Positions 34,783 through 47,500 of a stretch of DNA of 64,000 nucleotides are shown here, one piece after another. The notes below the pieces were generated by a model. It had not been told where the DNA came from, made no database searches, and saw nothing but the letters and a program-made list of their open reading frames with translations. The DNA comes from Cannabis sativa. Lineage: Eukaryota; Streptophyta; Magnoliopsida; Rosales; Cannabaceae. The position numbers and the translations under genes are program-made. The stretch lies in assembly GCF_029168945.1 (NCBI RefSeq), contig NC_083602.1, positions 30,615,323-30,679,322 of the forward strand, given 5' to 3'. Position 1 is the stretch's first letter; every line of letters starts with the position of its first letter.

Positions 34783-37700
34783 TCATCCACGAATCCTCTT
34801 CTGCAGATGCTCCAAGCTCGCCACTCGCTGCATCGATGGTGTTCGTCCCATTTTGCCCCCTGCTGTTGACCTCTGTTGTTGCCCCTTTTCAACTGCAGCA
34901 GGGATTTCTGCTGAGCCATTGTTGTTTGCTTTAGTGTCCTGAGGAGTAGTTACTGGATGACTAGATTCATAGAACTGATGATTTGGATTTTCTTGAACAG
35001 GAACAGCTGCATCGGTAGATGTGTCTGAAGGGCTTCCATCAAATGATGGCATGTCCATTGAGGATATTTCAGACATTGTGTTGAACAGGTTTGATCCAGT
35101 TATTCTTTTTACCATCTCCTCAGCCATCTTTACCTGGTAATATATATCATAACTTTTTGCTCATCTTGGACTGCAACATACATGACCAATAATGACAATA
35201 ATATTAGAGTATGACCAATGAATTGCTTACCTTTGCTCTCAGTGTTTCAACATCAGCTTTTAGAACTCTATTGTCAACAGCTGCTTCATTGTACTTTTGG
35301 CTTACATCAGTTAGGCGCTTCAATAGCGTAGAGTTTTCAACTCTTAATTGAGCAACCTGAAGAATAGCAGCATAAATACAATAACAAAGAAGGTATAATA
35401 TACCATCAAAAAGGAAAGAAGACGATTAGAGTGTAATGAGGAAGGTTGATAAAAGAACCTGTGTTTCAAGCTCAGTCAAATGTGCTTGTTTTCTTCTTCT
35501 TGAGCGTCTAGCTGACTCCCTATTGGAAAGCATTCTGAAAAGAAAGAAACAACGACCATACAACATTGTGACTAAATAGACTCGATAGATGAATGGCTCT
35601 GTATATGCTCACTTTAGATCTCAACTGCATAAAATGTGCAACCCAGAATAATGATCTATGCAAACAGGCAGTAAAATTAGTAAGTTGTTTTATCATACTA
35701 CACTCTGAATCCCGAATATCTCCTTCCGAGAAGAAAAGAAACCGTCACAAGGATATTTATTCATTGAGAAGATAGAAAGCCTAGCTATGTCAAATCTTAA
35801 ATAAACATTGGCAGAAAGGACACATTTTGAGTCAGTTACCTTGCTAAATGACAAAATACCACATCCAAAGATTGGTCACCAAAATTGCTTCGAACAGCAA
35901 ATTTTTTTGGTTATTACCTAGTCTTAAGGAAATTTACTAGACAAATATATTTGATCATTTTTTCCTGGAATACCAGAACATTGTCATCATATTTTTCATT
36001 AGACATGTTGATTAAATGAGTCATTTTGGCAGATGATATTCATTTGAGGAGCAAGCACAATATAGTTGCTTGCTGAAGGTAAACAATTTAAGTGCCAAAA
36101 TGCATGATTTAATAGTAAAAACACAGAATAGTTACCTCCTTACGCGTTTCACATCAGCAGGATCCATATTTTCAGTGATTTCAGTCTCTCCTTCAAGTTC
36201 GTCGTCATCTGAGTGTTCTCTTGATGAACCACTAGTTGCTGGCCGTAGTGAAACCACAGAACTCTTATGTATATTCAAGGTTGGAGATCCATGTGATCCA
36301 TTAGCATCCTTGTCTTGAGACCTGGACAAATCATACCCAGCTCCTACATACATAGATAACAGATAAGAAACAAATATCATATTCCGAATTCTGACAGTAC
36401 ATTGTTAAATCAAAAGTGGAGTACAACTAAACACGTAATCTATTGCATAATTTGCATTATCTAAACTAGTGATAAATACTAAGTTTATGACTAAGAGACA
36501 TGTCTGCTCTCCCTTTATTAAACTTGATGCAATAATGTGCATTACAATGCAACATAATAGACTGAAACATACCTTTTGAAGGAGCTTGAGTTACTGAGGT
36601 AATTGATCCACAGTCAGCTGAAGTAGCCGAATCTTGAACATTTCCCAAACCTCCCTATGAATCGTAAAATGAATAACAGATATTTACGTGGAAAGAAAAC
36701 ACGGTCATAGATTCATATCACTATTTAAAAACCAGATAGTAGACTTACGAAATCCCAAATCTCAACCCCAATTTTTTTTTCATTCTTTCTTTCTTAGAGG
36801 ACCTCAAAATGTGTCAAGTGCTGGATGCCTGATATATGAAGTTATGAAATGATTCATAGTCATCAAATATAAACATTGCTCTTGACACAGTTCTACTCCT
36901 TTCTTCTCTTCAAGAACATTCCTCCTTTATTTTAAACAATTTGACTTTTCCTATTACTTATAAAAGGCCCCCACAAAGTCCACAACAAAAATTTGTGATA
37001 ACAATTTTCTATTTCTTTTACCTTAGGTTGCCTTGACCGAATAGGAATCACAAGAAACTTATACACAAACATTTACGCATAAACAAACAAAGAGCAAAGA
37101 AAAACTAAAACTCTAGCCAATCTCATATAAATCAAAAAATGTAAAACAAATCTTAAGCTCGGTTCTGTTTGGATAGTGAGAAAAAAAGAAAAAAAATCTT
37201 CCAACTAATATTCCCATTGGCTAAAACCAGTGGAACAAACATTTATACCAATAATCACAATAAGACAAAAGATTATTTTGGCATAATACCTGTCAGCAGC
37301 CAAAAACGACCTCAAAAACATGCATTTATCTTCAGTAACAAAAACCCAAAAGTAAGAAACAATAAAACAAGAGCTAGAGATTTACCCGAGACATAGCGAC
37401 GGCAGCGCATGCGAGATTAAGCTTGCTCTTGAGAAAAGCCTGGTAGTCCTCCGAGTCCACCGGAATACAGGAAGAGGACAACGGAGCCCCAGATGGTTTC
37501 AGATTATCTTTTGCCTTGACCTCAACGACTTCGTTTTCGTCAGCGGCCGAAAAAGAAGGCGGAGGAGGTAGTGGTGGCAGTGGTGGTTGAGATTGTGGTT
37601 GTGGTTGTGGTTGTGGTTGTGGTTGTGGTTGTAAAGAGGTGACTGATCCCGATGTTTCTTGAAGAAACCTCTGGAAGGCCCATTCCGATGCGCTGCGGTT

Positions 37701-37787
37701 CATCTTCAAACCTTCATCGCCGGAGGTGGAAGAAGACGGCGGAGGCGGCCAGTCGGAGATTTCGTCCACTGAATACACCCTATCCAT
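34783..37787 (-). CDS. Group-C bZIP transcription factor (Opaque2/CPRF2-like), six exons
   Basis: Nuclear DNA-binding factor. Group-C bZIPs bind ACGT-core boxes and often heterodimerise with group-S1 bZIPs in energy and seed-storage programmes. Exons: 37787-37386, 36654-36573, 36343-36136, 35534-35459, 35356-35231 and 35133-34783. All have GT/AG borders and consistent phases, giving 414 aa. Residues 29-43 hold the group-C motif [17 protein letters not shown] Pro-Gln repeat follows (53-77), coded by a GGTTGT microsatellite. An acidic block ([10 protein letters not shown]) precedes the basic region, [16 protein letters not shown] (N235 to R243 spacing of N-x7-R). The zipper runs L253, L260, L267, V274, A281, L288, L295: long, as in group C. 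The C-terminus ends [12 protein letters not shown] close relative of Arabidopsis bZIP9/10/25/63 is likely; I cannot choose one. The gene appears intact. Confidence 0.93.
37566..37632. repeat. (GGTTGT)n microsatellite coding Pro-Gln tract of the bZIP
   Basis: About seven near-perfect GGTTGT units with flanking variants. On the coding strand they give alternating Gln-Pro followed by a Pro-rich run. Length polymorphism between alleles is likely and would stay in frame. Confidence 0.85.
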
Positions 37788-38571
37788 TTTCTCTTTCCTA
37801 CTGTTATTTTTTTCTTTGGTTTCAATCTAATTTGGACATTCAACCAAAAAACATTTCAGGGAATTATATTGGGCCTTTTGTTCGTTTGTGGGGTCCACTT
37901 TAAAATTTAATATTTATTTATTTTTATTTAAAAAGAAATAAAAAAATAGAACAAAATTCTCAATTTTTTTAATGCTTTTATGACCACATAAATGGTAACA
38001 CCATTGGCTGTTCGCCACTTGTCGTTGATTTAATAAAATACTGACATAAAAAATATAAACGTTTTTATCCAAAATCAACAAATTTTCCAGTTTGGGATTT
38101 GATATTATGGTTAATAGTTTATTTTTTATACATAAATTTAGTATGTTTCAATTGTGATATTCTAATATTTTGACATTCATTATTATTAGGATTTTATATA
38201 TATGGATTATTACTAGGAAATATTTAATATCATTCACATTAAAACCTTTGACAAATCATTAAGTTTTGGATTTTTTTTTAAAAGTTTGATTGCTTTTGAA
38301 TGTATAGGTGGATAAAAGGAAAACGATAGTTTTCTGTTCATTAAAAAAAAAAGGAAAAACGATATTCTGAAAATTGAAAGGAGTGAGTGAATGTCGTTGT
38401 GTTCTAGCTAAGTATCTAAAATTAGTATACCAAAATTATAAAACTACAAATAAACAAACAATGATATGATATGGTTGCTTAAGAAGATTATATACGTTTG
38501 TTTGTGATGATTTGCACAAAACATGGATAGGATCACATGCATGCAAATACTTTTATTATTATTATTTTAAA
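37788..38571. other. bZIP upstream region
   Basis: Promoter and 5' UTR of the bZIP gene should lie here. It is AT-rich. I could not assign a specific core element with confidence. Confidence 0.4.
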
Positions 38572-38953
38572 GGTTAATTAGAATCTTTATTCCTCGAACT
38601 TTAACATGTAACAAATTATGTCCTCTGAACTTTTAAAGTCGTTAAAAATCTATCGAACTATTGAAATTGTTGTATTTAAAGACTTTTGTCCAATCTTAGT
38701 AAGAAAATTCTAACATGGATGAAAGTTCAGGACATGATTTTGCATATGTCAAAGTTCGAGGGGCATGATTTGATAAATATCAAAGTTTGGGAAGTATGAT
38801 TTAGTACATAAACAATCACTAAATTAATAAAATTGGACAAAAGCGCTTAAATCCAACAATCTTAATAGTTCAGAAGAATTTTTAACAGCTACAAAATTCA
38901 AAGAACATGATTTGATACATGTCAAAATTTAGAGATAAAAATTCTAATTAGCC
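38572..38953. repeat. Foldback/MITE-like repeat, copy 2
   Basis: Ends GGTTAATTAG...TAATTAGCC. Shares internal phrases with copies at 27179 and 39153 (attctaacatggatgaaag; aaacaatcactaaatta). About 380 bp, non-coding. Confidence 0.7.
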
Positions 38954-39152
38954 AATTTTAAATTCATTTCTATACAATAAACATATTATCTCCATAAAAA
39001 ATAAAAAATAAAATACTTAAATTAAAATATATATAAATCTTCTAACTATATTTAATTATTTATAAATTTCTATAACTAGTAGTTAAGAAAACTATCTTCT
39101 TTCCCAACTTGGCTCGTTGACGCATTTGATGTGCAGTGAACTATAATTTTTT

Positions 39153-39551
39153 GGCTAATTAAAATTTTTACTTTCGAATTTTGACATATACGAAATTATA
39201 TTCCCTAAACTTTGAAGACTGTTAAAAGTTCTTCCTGAACTATTTCGATTATTCGATTTAAAAACTTTTGTCTAATTTTAGTAAGAAAATTCTAACATAT
39301 ATGAAAGTTTATGGAGCATGATTTGACACATGTTAAAGTTCAAAAGACATAATTTGGCAGATATTAAAGTTCTGGAAGCATGTTTTTGTACATGAACAAT
39401 CACTGAATTAGTAAAATTGAATGATATTGGGCAAATATTCTTAAATCCAACAATTTCAATAGTTCAAGAGAAATTTTTAACGGTAAAAAAAATTCAAAAG
39501 TATAATTTGATACAAGTTAAAGTTTAAAGAGAAAAAAAATTCTAATTAGCC
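39153..39551. repeat. Foldback/MITE-like repeat, copy 3
   Basis: Ends GGCTAATTAAAA...TAATTAGCC. Lies 200 bp from copy 2 in the same orientation and shares its interior order. Non-coding. Confidence 0.7.
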
Positions 39552-39944
39552 TAATTTTTATCGAAAGAAAAGTCTGTAATGTTTTTTTAAAAAGAGAGAG
39601 AAAAATATAATTATTGATCATCATTACTATTACAAATTATTTCAAAAATACAAAAAACAATAAAAAAAAAATAATATGTTTATTTTATATTTTTTTTACA
39701 TTTTCATAAATTTTTTTTACAGACCGTTGGTAATATTTAGGTTGTTCTAAAAGATATATTACTTACACACTATATTTTCACATTACAAATAAAATAATAT
39801 AATATTGTAACAACATAAAAATTATTATGTTTCAAAAAAAAAAAAAACAACATAAAAATTATTTTTCTTTTAAAAAAAAAAAATCAACCCGTAAAAATAT
39901 AAAAAGAAAAATAAAAAAAAAACAGTATAATTTGAAATTTTTTT

Positions 39945-40200
39945 ATGTAAATTTTCTGTAATACTTAATATGACATTACTACTATTTATAAAAAGTTATA
40001 TGGAGTTTTACTTTCTTTTTTTTTTTGTTTTGTAAGATTTACTAAATATTTTAAGTAAAACTTAATATGAGGTATTTTATGTAAATTTTCCGTAATACTT
40101 AATATGTGATGCCACTACTATTAATAAAAAATTTATATGTAATTTTATTTTATTGTTTTTGTAAGATTAATTTAAAATAAAATATTTTTTATTTTTAATA
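39945..40200. repeat. Tandem duplication of about 130 bp
   Basis: The phrase 'tatgtaaattttc.gtaatacttaatatg' begins at about 39944 and again at about 40077, and each copy ends in a 'ttttgtaagatt' phrase. This is a diverged two-copy repeat in AT-rich intergenic DNA. Confidence 0.7.
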
Positions 40201-41020
40201 AAATTACGCTAAAGTAACCAAAACATAATATTAATTGAATTACCAAAATTTTATTATAAGAAAGTCCCTTTGAAATTGAATCCCTTCTGCCAAGTAAAAA
40301 AGAAAAAGCCTTTTATGGAATTAAGGCTTGTGAGTAATTATAAAATATATGTTTTTTGAACATACATTTTAAATAAAATATGTAAAACCTCGTATATTGT
40401 TGCTTATTATTCATTTTCTTTTCTATAATAAAGAATGAAAGAAATGAAGAGACGGATTTACCAAATAAATTGACTCCCAGTTACATTGGATAGATTTCTC
40501 GTGGGGATGCGGCGTCTCTCATTCAGCTTGCCACTTAATTGTGGATATATACTAAATCCGGCCCACAAATTTGTGGGCCCAGTCTTTTTGTGGGGGCCTG
40601 TTATTTTTAAATCCTCTTTAAAGGCACTTAATTTGCCACTTGTCTTCTTTTTTCTTTTTAAATATATTATTTATTTTATTTTTTCTCATTTTTTTGAGAA
40701 AGAATTTATTATTATTATTTTTTTTTTTGCTAGAGAAGCTTCACTTGTATTTAGAAATATGTTAAAAAAATATGAGTGGTGTTTAGTATTATGTGTTAAT
40801 ATTGTTATTGGTTAAATTAAGTATTAAGATCCATATAATTTAATGCAATAACTTTTAGAAAGTATCGCTAGCCAATCACAAGGCGACATGTCAAGAGGTG
40901 CTAAACTATACTGGTGACCAATAGCAATACTCTTAAATTTATTATGCTGTGAAATGTTAGGCACAATTGATGTAATACCTAATATGCAAAGGGGGGTTTT
41001 GGTGAGCATGTCTTAAAAAG

Positions 41021-41736
41021 TAGGGGTGTTCAATAAAATTTACAAACTGTCCAACCCAAATAAACCGCCCAACCCGAATAAACTGCCCAAACCAAACCGA
41101 ATAATTCGACAAAAAAGACAACCCGAAATAATACAATTAAAATCCAAATAGCCCAATGAATATATTGGGTGGTTCACAAATTATTCTAAACCACCCAATT
41201 AACCCGAATAAACCGAATTAAACCGATTTTTATATTTTTTTAATAAAAATATATATATATTATATTATATAAATTATATTTATTAATTAAACTATTTTGT
41301 ATTTAAAGTTTGAATATTTTAGTTTTTAACTTCAAATTTAAACTTTATAGTTAATAATTTTGGTGTATTTAGATATTAAAGTTAAACTTTAAAATCTATA
41401 CCATATTATCACTTTTTTTATTATTTTATTTAATTATTTTATGATTACTCAATTATATTTATCTTATATTTTTTAACTTGAAATATAAATAATATATTTT
41501 TATTTTTTTAAAATCTAATTATTTGAATACTAGAAACTAAGAATAATCATTATAAAAGAAAAGTGAAGAAGGGTTTGGACTGGTTAACCCGATCAAACCG
41601 ACCAAATTATTGGACGGGTTGAACTTTTTTTATATTTAAATTAAGTTACGATTAAATATGCTGTGAAATGCTAGGCAAAATTGATGTAATACCAAATATG
41701 TTATAACCCGATCAAATCGACCGACGTACACCTATA
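41021..41736. mobile_element. hAT-like MITE, copy A
   Basis: A 716-bp element with ends TAGGGGTGTTCA and TACACCTATA and a perfect 8-bp TSD, TTAAAAAG (41013-41020 and 41737-41744). The interior repeats CCCAAnCCGAATAAAC-like phrases and has no coding capacity. Near its right end (41655-41701) it carries a relative of host sequence found outside it at 40945-40987. Confidence 0.9.
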
Positions 41737-41794
41737 TTAAAAAGCTCTATGGCAGTTTGTTCTTTTTTAACTATTTTTAACTCCTTTTATCAAA

Positions 41795-43389
41795 TTTTTT
41801 TCAATTTCTTTGTCAGTTATTGATCCTCTGATCTTCTCTTTGTTTGTTTCTCGCTTCGTGTATGGTCCATTACCGGTTCTCTTTCAATGGATCGAAGACC
41901 ACCCTCCACTAGGTCTGTTACATCTCTTACTGATCTTGAAAAAGAAGTTCAAGAACTCTGCTCATGATGATAACACTCTCTTCGCTAGAGTATTATCCTT
42001 CAAGGAAATTAATCGAAAAACTTTTCAAATTAAGATAAGTGGCCATTGGCAAGGTCGCTATCCGGTTACCATCACTAATCATCACTCTGGTTTGTTCATG
42101 GTTACTTTTGGTTGTGTAGGAGATAAAAAGATGGCACTTATTATGGAGCTTTGGCACTTTCAAAATCACCACATTGTCTTATGCTCACCCATTGGTTTGT
42201 AAAATGTCACAGTTGATTCGTTACACCATTCTCTCTTTTGGATCCAATTTCAACACTTACCTTTTTTAAGTAAATTCAAAGCCATGGATGTATGGGCTAA
42301 AAATATTGTGGGTACTTACTTAGAAGTGGATGAAGACTCCCTTAACAGAGGTTGGGGACCTTTCTTACGATTTCATGCCACAGTTGATGTATCTAAACCT
42401 CTATTACGAGGTAGAATAGCCAGGATACATGATTCTAGGTAAGGGTGTACATCGGTCATTTTGGTCAGGTTATAGTGTATTTTTACCAATCCAATATAAA
42501 TGTTGGGTTGTAAATATCTAACGGTAACCCGTCCAATGAAAAAGTAGAAAATGTGTAACCTACCCAATGATTTTCGTCGATTTGGTCGGATTAACCCGTT
42601 TAAACCGATCTATATTTTTATTTTTTTTCATTATTGTTAGTTTTTAGTGTTCAAATAATTAATTTAACAAAATAAATATATAATATAGGTCTTTCAAGAT
42701 TAAAATGGTTATAGTTTAAATTAAATATTAAAAAATAAATATAAACTGAATAAACATTCTAGTATTAAATAGTATTTTTTTAAAAAAAAAATAGAATAAG
42801 AAAATATATTAATATGTAAATTCTAAATTTCAGCTTTAATATTCATATACAATCAAAATTATCAACTATAAATTTTAAATTTCAAATTAAACACTATAAA
42901 ATACATAGTTTAAATGTAAAATATTTTAACTATTAAATGTAATTTATATATTATATTATAGAAAATTTTAGTAAAAAATATGTAAATCAGTTTATTCGGA
43001 TTATTTGGGCAGGTTAGAATAATATTCATCCCGCCCAATATATTCATTAGGCGGTTTGAATTTTTTGTAAAGTTATTCGGGTTGTATTTTTGTCAATTTA
43101 TTCAGTTTAGTTTGGACGGTTTATTTGAGTTGGGCAGTTTGTAAATTTATTTAAACAGCCCTAACTCAAGGAGGAATTTTGGGTGAAATTTCGTTATGAG
43201 CGTCTCCCGAATTGTTGTTTTGAATGTGGAATCATAGGCCACCCTTTTGAAAGTTGTCCTGTCTTCCTTGCCCAAATTTACAATGGTTTAGAATCATCTT
43301 TATCCTATGGACCTGAAATGATGGGTTTCCCACTTCTCACTTCGGGTTATGATCGCTACGGGCTTGATTTTTCTAAAGGGAATGTCTAG
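41795..43389 (+). pseudogene. LINE ORF1-type protein (DUF4283 + zf-CCHC_4), interrupted by a hAT MITE
   Basis: The plus-strand frame carries a DUF4283 domain: ARVLSFKEINRKTFQIKI, a GLFMVTFGCVGDKKMALIME beta region, then LWHFQNHHIVLCSP. A TAA codon follows at about 42200, but homology continues in frame (FWIQFQHLPFLSKFKAMDVW, then FLRFHATVDVSKPLLRGRIA) to 42439. A hAT MITE occupies 42440-43163. Directly after it the frame resumes as EEFWVKFRYERLPNCCFECG and IIGHPFESCP, the family's CX2CX4HX4C knuckle. Plant LINEs code this as ORF1, an RNA-binding chaperone. The stop and the insertion make it dead. No RT is found downstream. No ATG start is visible at the N-terminus. Confidence 0.8.
42440..43163. 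mobile_element. hAT-like MITE, copy B, inverted relative to copy A
   Basis: Ends TAAGGGTGTACA and AACAGCCCTA. Read from its right end it matches copy A (41021-41736), including 'ttacaaactgcccaac.caaataaaccg'. The flanking 8-mers attctagg and actcaagg share six of eight positions, a decayed TSD. It splits the DUF4283 ORF. Confidence 0.85.
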
Positions 43390-44586
43390 CTTCTCATGAC
43401 ACGATTGACAAAACTATTTTCATGGAGGTGGTTCGATAGTTGTGGGTTGAGCTAGTTTTTGGGATCTAGGTTGGGGTTCACCTAGTTTGGGGATCTAGAG
43501 AGTTCGAGTCCAATGTTGGGCTTTGGGCACGAGGTGGGTGTCTAGTCGTAGGTCGGGCTTTATGGTTCTGTGGCATAATTCCTTCTTGGTATTCTCTGTT
43601 CAAGGGTGTGGTGACTATCGGTTCAGGGGTTCCTTAGGAGTTTTGTGATGTTCGACAGAAGTTTGATGCTTGGTTTGTTTTTGTTGTGCCCCTTGTGCTT
43701 AGTTTTAATTGATTCAATTGTTTTGGTTTTTCTTTTAATGTTAATTTATGTTTGTTTAATTATTACAATAATGGTGTTTCGTCAACGCTCCGCTAGATTA
43801 GTAGAGATTAATATGATTTTGGTGAATGTAGTAGAGTTTTCTCTTTATTGGTGCATCGATGTTTTATTGATTGGATCAATTCACCTCAGCGAGAGTGATA
43901 TCTTTCTATTTCTCAGCTAGATCTGTCTATTGGCCCTGTATTTCGTGGTATTCAGTTCTTTTGGATGGTGCGTCATAATTGGTCAGTTATTTGATTTTTT
44001 TTTTATTCATATGTGAATAAAAGGGTTGTTATATTCTAATTTTTATTAGAAGATCATTGACTAATAGTCATTAATAGGTTGATTTTGTCATATGTTCATT
44101 TAGTTTGAAAATCTAGTTTTCTTCATATCTTTTTGATACTTGATTGTTAGAGACTTATTGAATCTTTAGTTGAGGTTGTTAGAGTTTTCTTCATTTTTAT
44201 CTTAAATAGTTTCGTAAGTCTATTATTATTGATTCTACTTTATGAGATATATGTTTATCTAATGAATTTTGTCCAATTTACTTATTAATAAAAATTTATA
44301 TTTTTCTCAAATAAGTGAATTATATATATATATATAAAAGGTTATTTCATTTTTACACTTCAAAATAGTTTTTTTTTTTTTTTTTTTGTATTTTTACATA
44401 ATTTTACATAGAAACCCCTATTGCAACTAGCGCTGCAACCTAAATTACAACAAAAAATCGTACAGAAACCCCTATTGCAACTAGCGCTGCAACCACTTTA
44501 GAAACCCAAACCGTAAATTTGAAAAAAAAAAGTTAAAAAAAATAGTATATGAGGTATTTCCAAAAAAAAAAAAGACTAACAATGTA
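43390..44586. other. Downstream LINE-derived sequence and intergenic DNA
   Basis: Gly/Val-rich non-open sequence near 43420-43640 could be decayed LINE inter-ORF DNA. A short hydrophobic frame (43645-43920) has no family signature and I do not accept it as a gene. Near 44410-44494 a 30-bp phrase is repeated. Confidence 0.4.
44410..44494. repeat. Short direct repeat (about 30 bp, two copies)
   Basis: 'agaaacccctattgcaacta' followed by 'gcgctgcaacc' occurs at about 44411 and 44464, 53 bp apart. A distant relative of this neighbourhood is at 51840-52090. Confidence 0.8.
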
Positions 44587-44591
44587 ATATG

Positions 44592-47500
44592 TGTTGGAAA
44601 TATTTTACCAAGATCTAGATTTACTACCATGTATGTTTCATTAACATCCTAATATGAATTCTAAAACAATGAAAATAAACACATATAAAGTTTAGTAAAC
44701 CTTACATTGGGTGCAGCAGAATATAATGACTCCTTCCGTTTAGATCTCTAGCCCTTGATTCCTTTCTGTTGCAGAGCATCACCAAGATCTGAACCTGGAT
44801 CTCTTTCTCTCCTTCCTTTGATGTTGATTCTCCTTCTTGTTGTTTGGAATCTCCTACAGTCTTACACACTATGATTGAGATACCACTTGATGTGTGTGGG
44901 CACTCACTCATTCACTCAAGGATTTCGAAATTAAAGAGGAAAAGAAGAGGGAAGTGGTTTCTGTTGGGTTTTATGCCCTAAATAAAACTCATTTCAATAT
45001 AATCAGTTTTACTTATTAATATAGATCAGAAATAACATTTAATGTTGCATGGTTCACATGATTTATTTCATGATTATTTACATAATGTATGAATTCTATT
45101 TAAGTCCAGAACATATGAATTTGTTAATGATTATAGTATTGTCAACACAGTGGAATATAATCTTAATTATATGTTCGAAAGTTTATTCCCTGATTTGTCT
45201 AAACACTGGATTTAGACTAACATGGTATAATCAGCTATATGTATTCTTACACCTTGGATAAATGTTATGTCCTTTCCAAGACATTGGCAAAGTTTACCAG
45301 CATCGGATGTATGGAGTATACATCGGAATGGACCGATATTGAACTTTGATTAGATATATTAGAATTTACCGTAATATCTATTCAATTCAATATCACATGT
45401 TGATCCTAGATCAAATGATCTTAATCCTGATATGATTAGGTTCAATCTCAAGAGTGTTATTCGTGTTCTTTGATTTGTTAGTTAAGCCTACTTTTGGGTC
45501 AGGGTGATACGTACATGTTGGGAACACGGTAGTGCAATTGAGTGAGAGCGCTAACATAAATATGGAATCTATAGCTTCTATCTGGCGAATAGAAAGTAAA
45601 GGATGATTTCCTTCGAGCTTAACCAAACGAAAATAAATGGTGGAGATCTCATTTCACTTAGCTGAAATATCATTTATACAGGGTTAAGTGTTTTAAGGAT
45701 AAAATACATTGTAGGGTGTTACGGTAATTTAATCCCTTTACAGTGTAAATCATCTATATAGAGGATCATTGATCACATTAGGGTTATAACAATGGATAAC
45801 TAATGACGTGTCTATATTGTGGAACATATAGAGCGTTATATATACTGAGAGTGCAATTCTAAGTTCTATGCGTGGATTCAACGAAGAATTAATAAGTCAG
45901 TGAATTTAAGATATAAATTCTTGATCTACTTATTGGAAGCTCGGATATATAGACCCATGGTCCCCATACTAGTTGAGACCATACTGCTTGTAAGACTCAG
46001 TTAATTGATTTTAATTAATCAATTATAATTCTAAAGTTAGACTATGTCTACTTTATGAATTTTCACTAAGCAAGGATGAAATTGTAAAAAAAAAGAGATT
46101 CTAGATTTATTTATTAATTAAGAGACTTTATATGTCTAATTAATAAATATATTAAATGACAATATTATTTAATAATTAATTTTTAGTTATTAAATAATTA
46201 GAATTGACATTTAAATGGTTGAATTTGAAATTTGGCGTTTTTGAGAAAATGAGATGCAGAAATGATAAAACAGCAAAATTGCCTAACTGAGGCCCATTAT
46301 CCAAGCCCATGGCCGGCCACACTTATAGGGTTTTATCATTTATTTTTTCATTATTTTAATGCCAAATAATTTTAACTTAAACCTAGGTGGTTACCTATAA
46401 ATAGGTAGTGATGACTTCAGGAAAAGATGATACATCTCATTCCTTCACAGAAATTTTTCTAGCCGCCACTTCCCTCTTCTCTTTTCTTCTCTAAATTTCG
46501 AATTCCTTGAGTGAATGAGTGAGTGCCCACACACATCAAGTGGTATCTCAATCATAGTGTGTAAGACTGTGGAAAACCATCCAACAAGAAGGAGAATCAG
46601 CATCAAAGGAAGGAGAGAAAGAGATCCAGGTTCAAATATTGATAATGCTCTGCTACAGAAAGGAATCAAGGGTTAGATATCTGAACGGAAGGAGTCATTA
46701 TATTCCGCTGCACCCAATGTAAGGTTTACTAAACTTTATATGTGTTTATTTCATTGTTTTAGAATTCATATTAGGATGTTAATGAAACATACTTGTTAGT
46801 AAATCTAGATCCTGGTAAAATATATCCAACAGTTTCGGCTATAGAGAAAAGAATAGGAGGCTCAATTACATCTGACAAAGTTAACAAAGTTAAGTGTGAA
46901 TGTGAGCCATCACTATCTATTTATAGGTAACCACCTAGGTTTAGGTTAGAATTATTTGGCATTAAAATAATAGAAAAATAAATAGTAAAATCACACTAAG
47001 TGTGCCACCCATGGATAGTGGATTGGGCCCACTTTGCAATGTTGTCATTTTGTCATTTTTTCTATACCATTTTCTCAAAAACGCCAATTTTCCAATTTAA
47101 CCATTTAAATGCCAATTCTAATTATTTAATAACTAAAAATTAATTATTAAATAATATTGTCATTTAATATATTTATTAATTAGACATATAAAGTCTCTTA
47201 ATTAATAAATAAACCTAGAATTTCTTTTCTTTACAATTTTGCCCTTGCTTAGTGAAAATTCATAAACTAGACATAGTCTAACTTTAGAATTATAATTGAT
47301 TAATCAAAATCAATTAACTGAGTCTTAGAAGCAGTATGGTCTCAACTAGTATGGGGACCATGGGTTTATATATCCGAGCTTCTAATAAGTAGATCAAGAA
47401 TTTATATCTTAAATTCACTGACTTATTAATTCTTCGTTGAATCCACGCATAGAACTTAGAATTGCACTCTCAGTATATAGAACGCTCTATATGTTCCACC

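Noticed and set aside
34602..34934. 110-codon plus-strand frame over the bZIP last exon
   Set aside because: Antisense to the well-supported bZIP exon; no independent support.
43645..43920. 91-codon hydrophobic frame downstream of the DUF4283 fragment
   Set aside because: T-rich composition explains the hydrophobicity. It does not match LINE RT or endonuclease.
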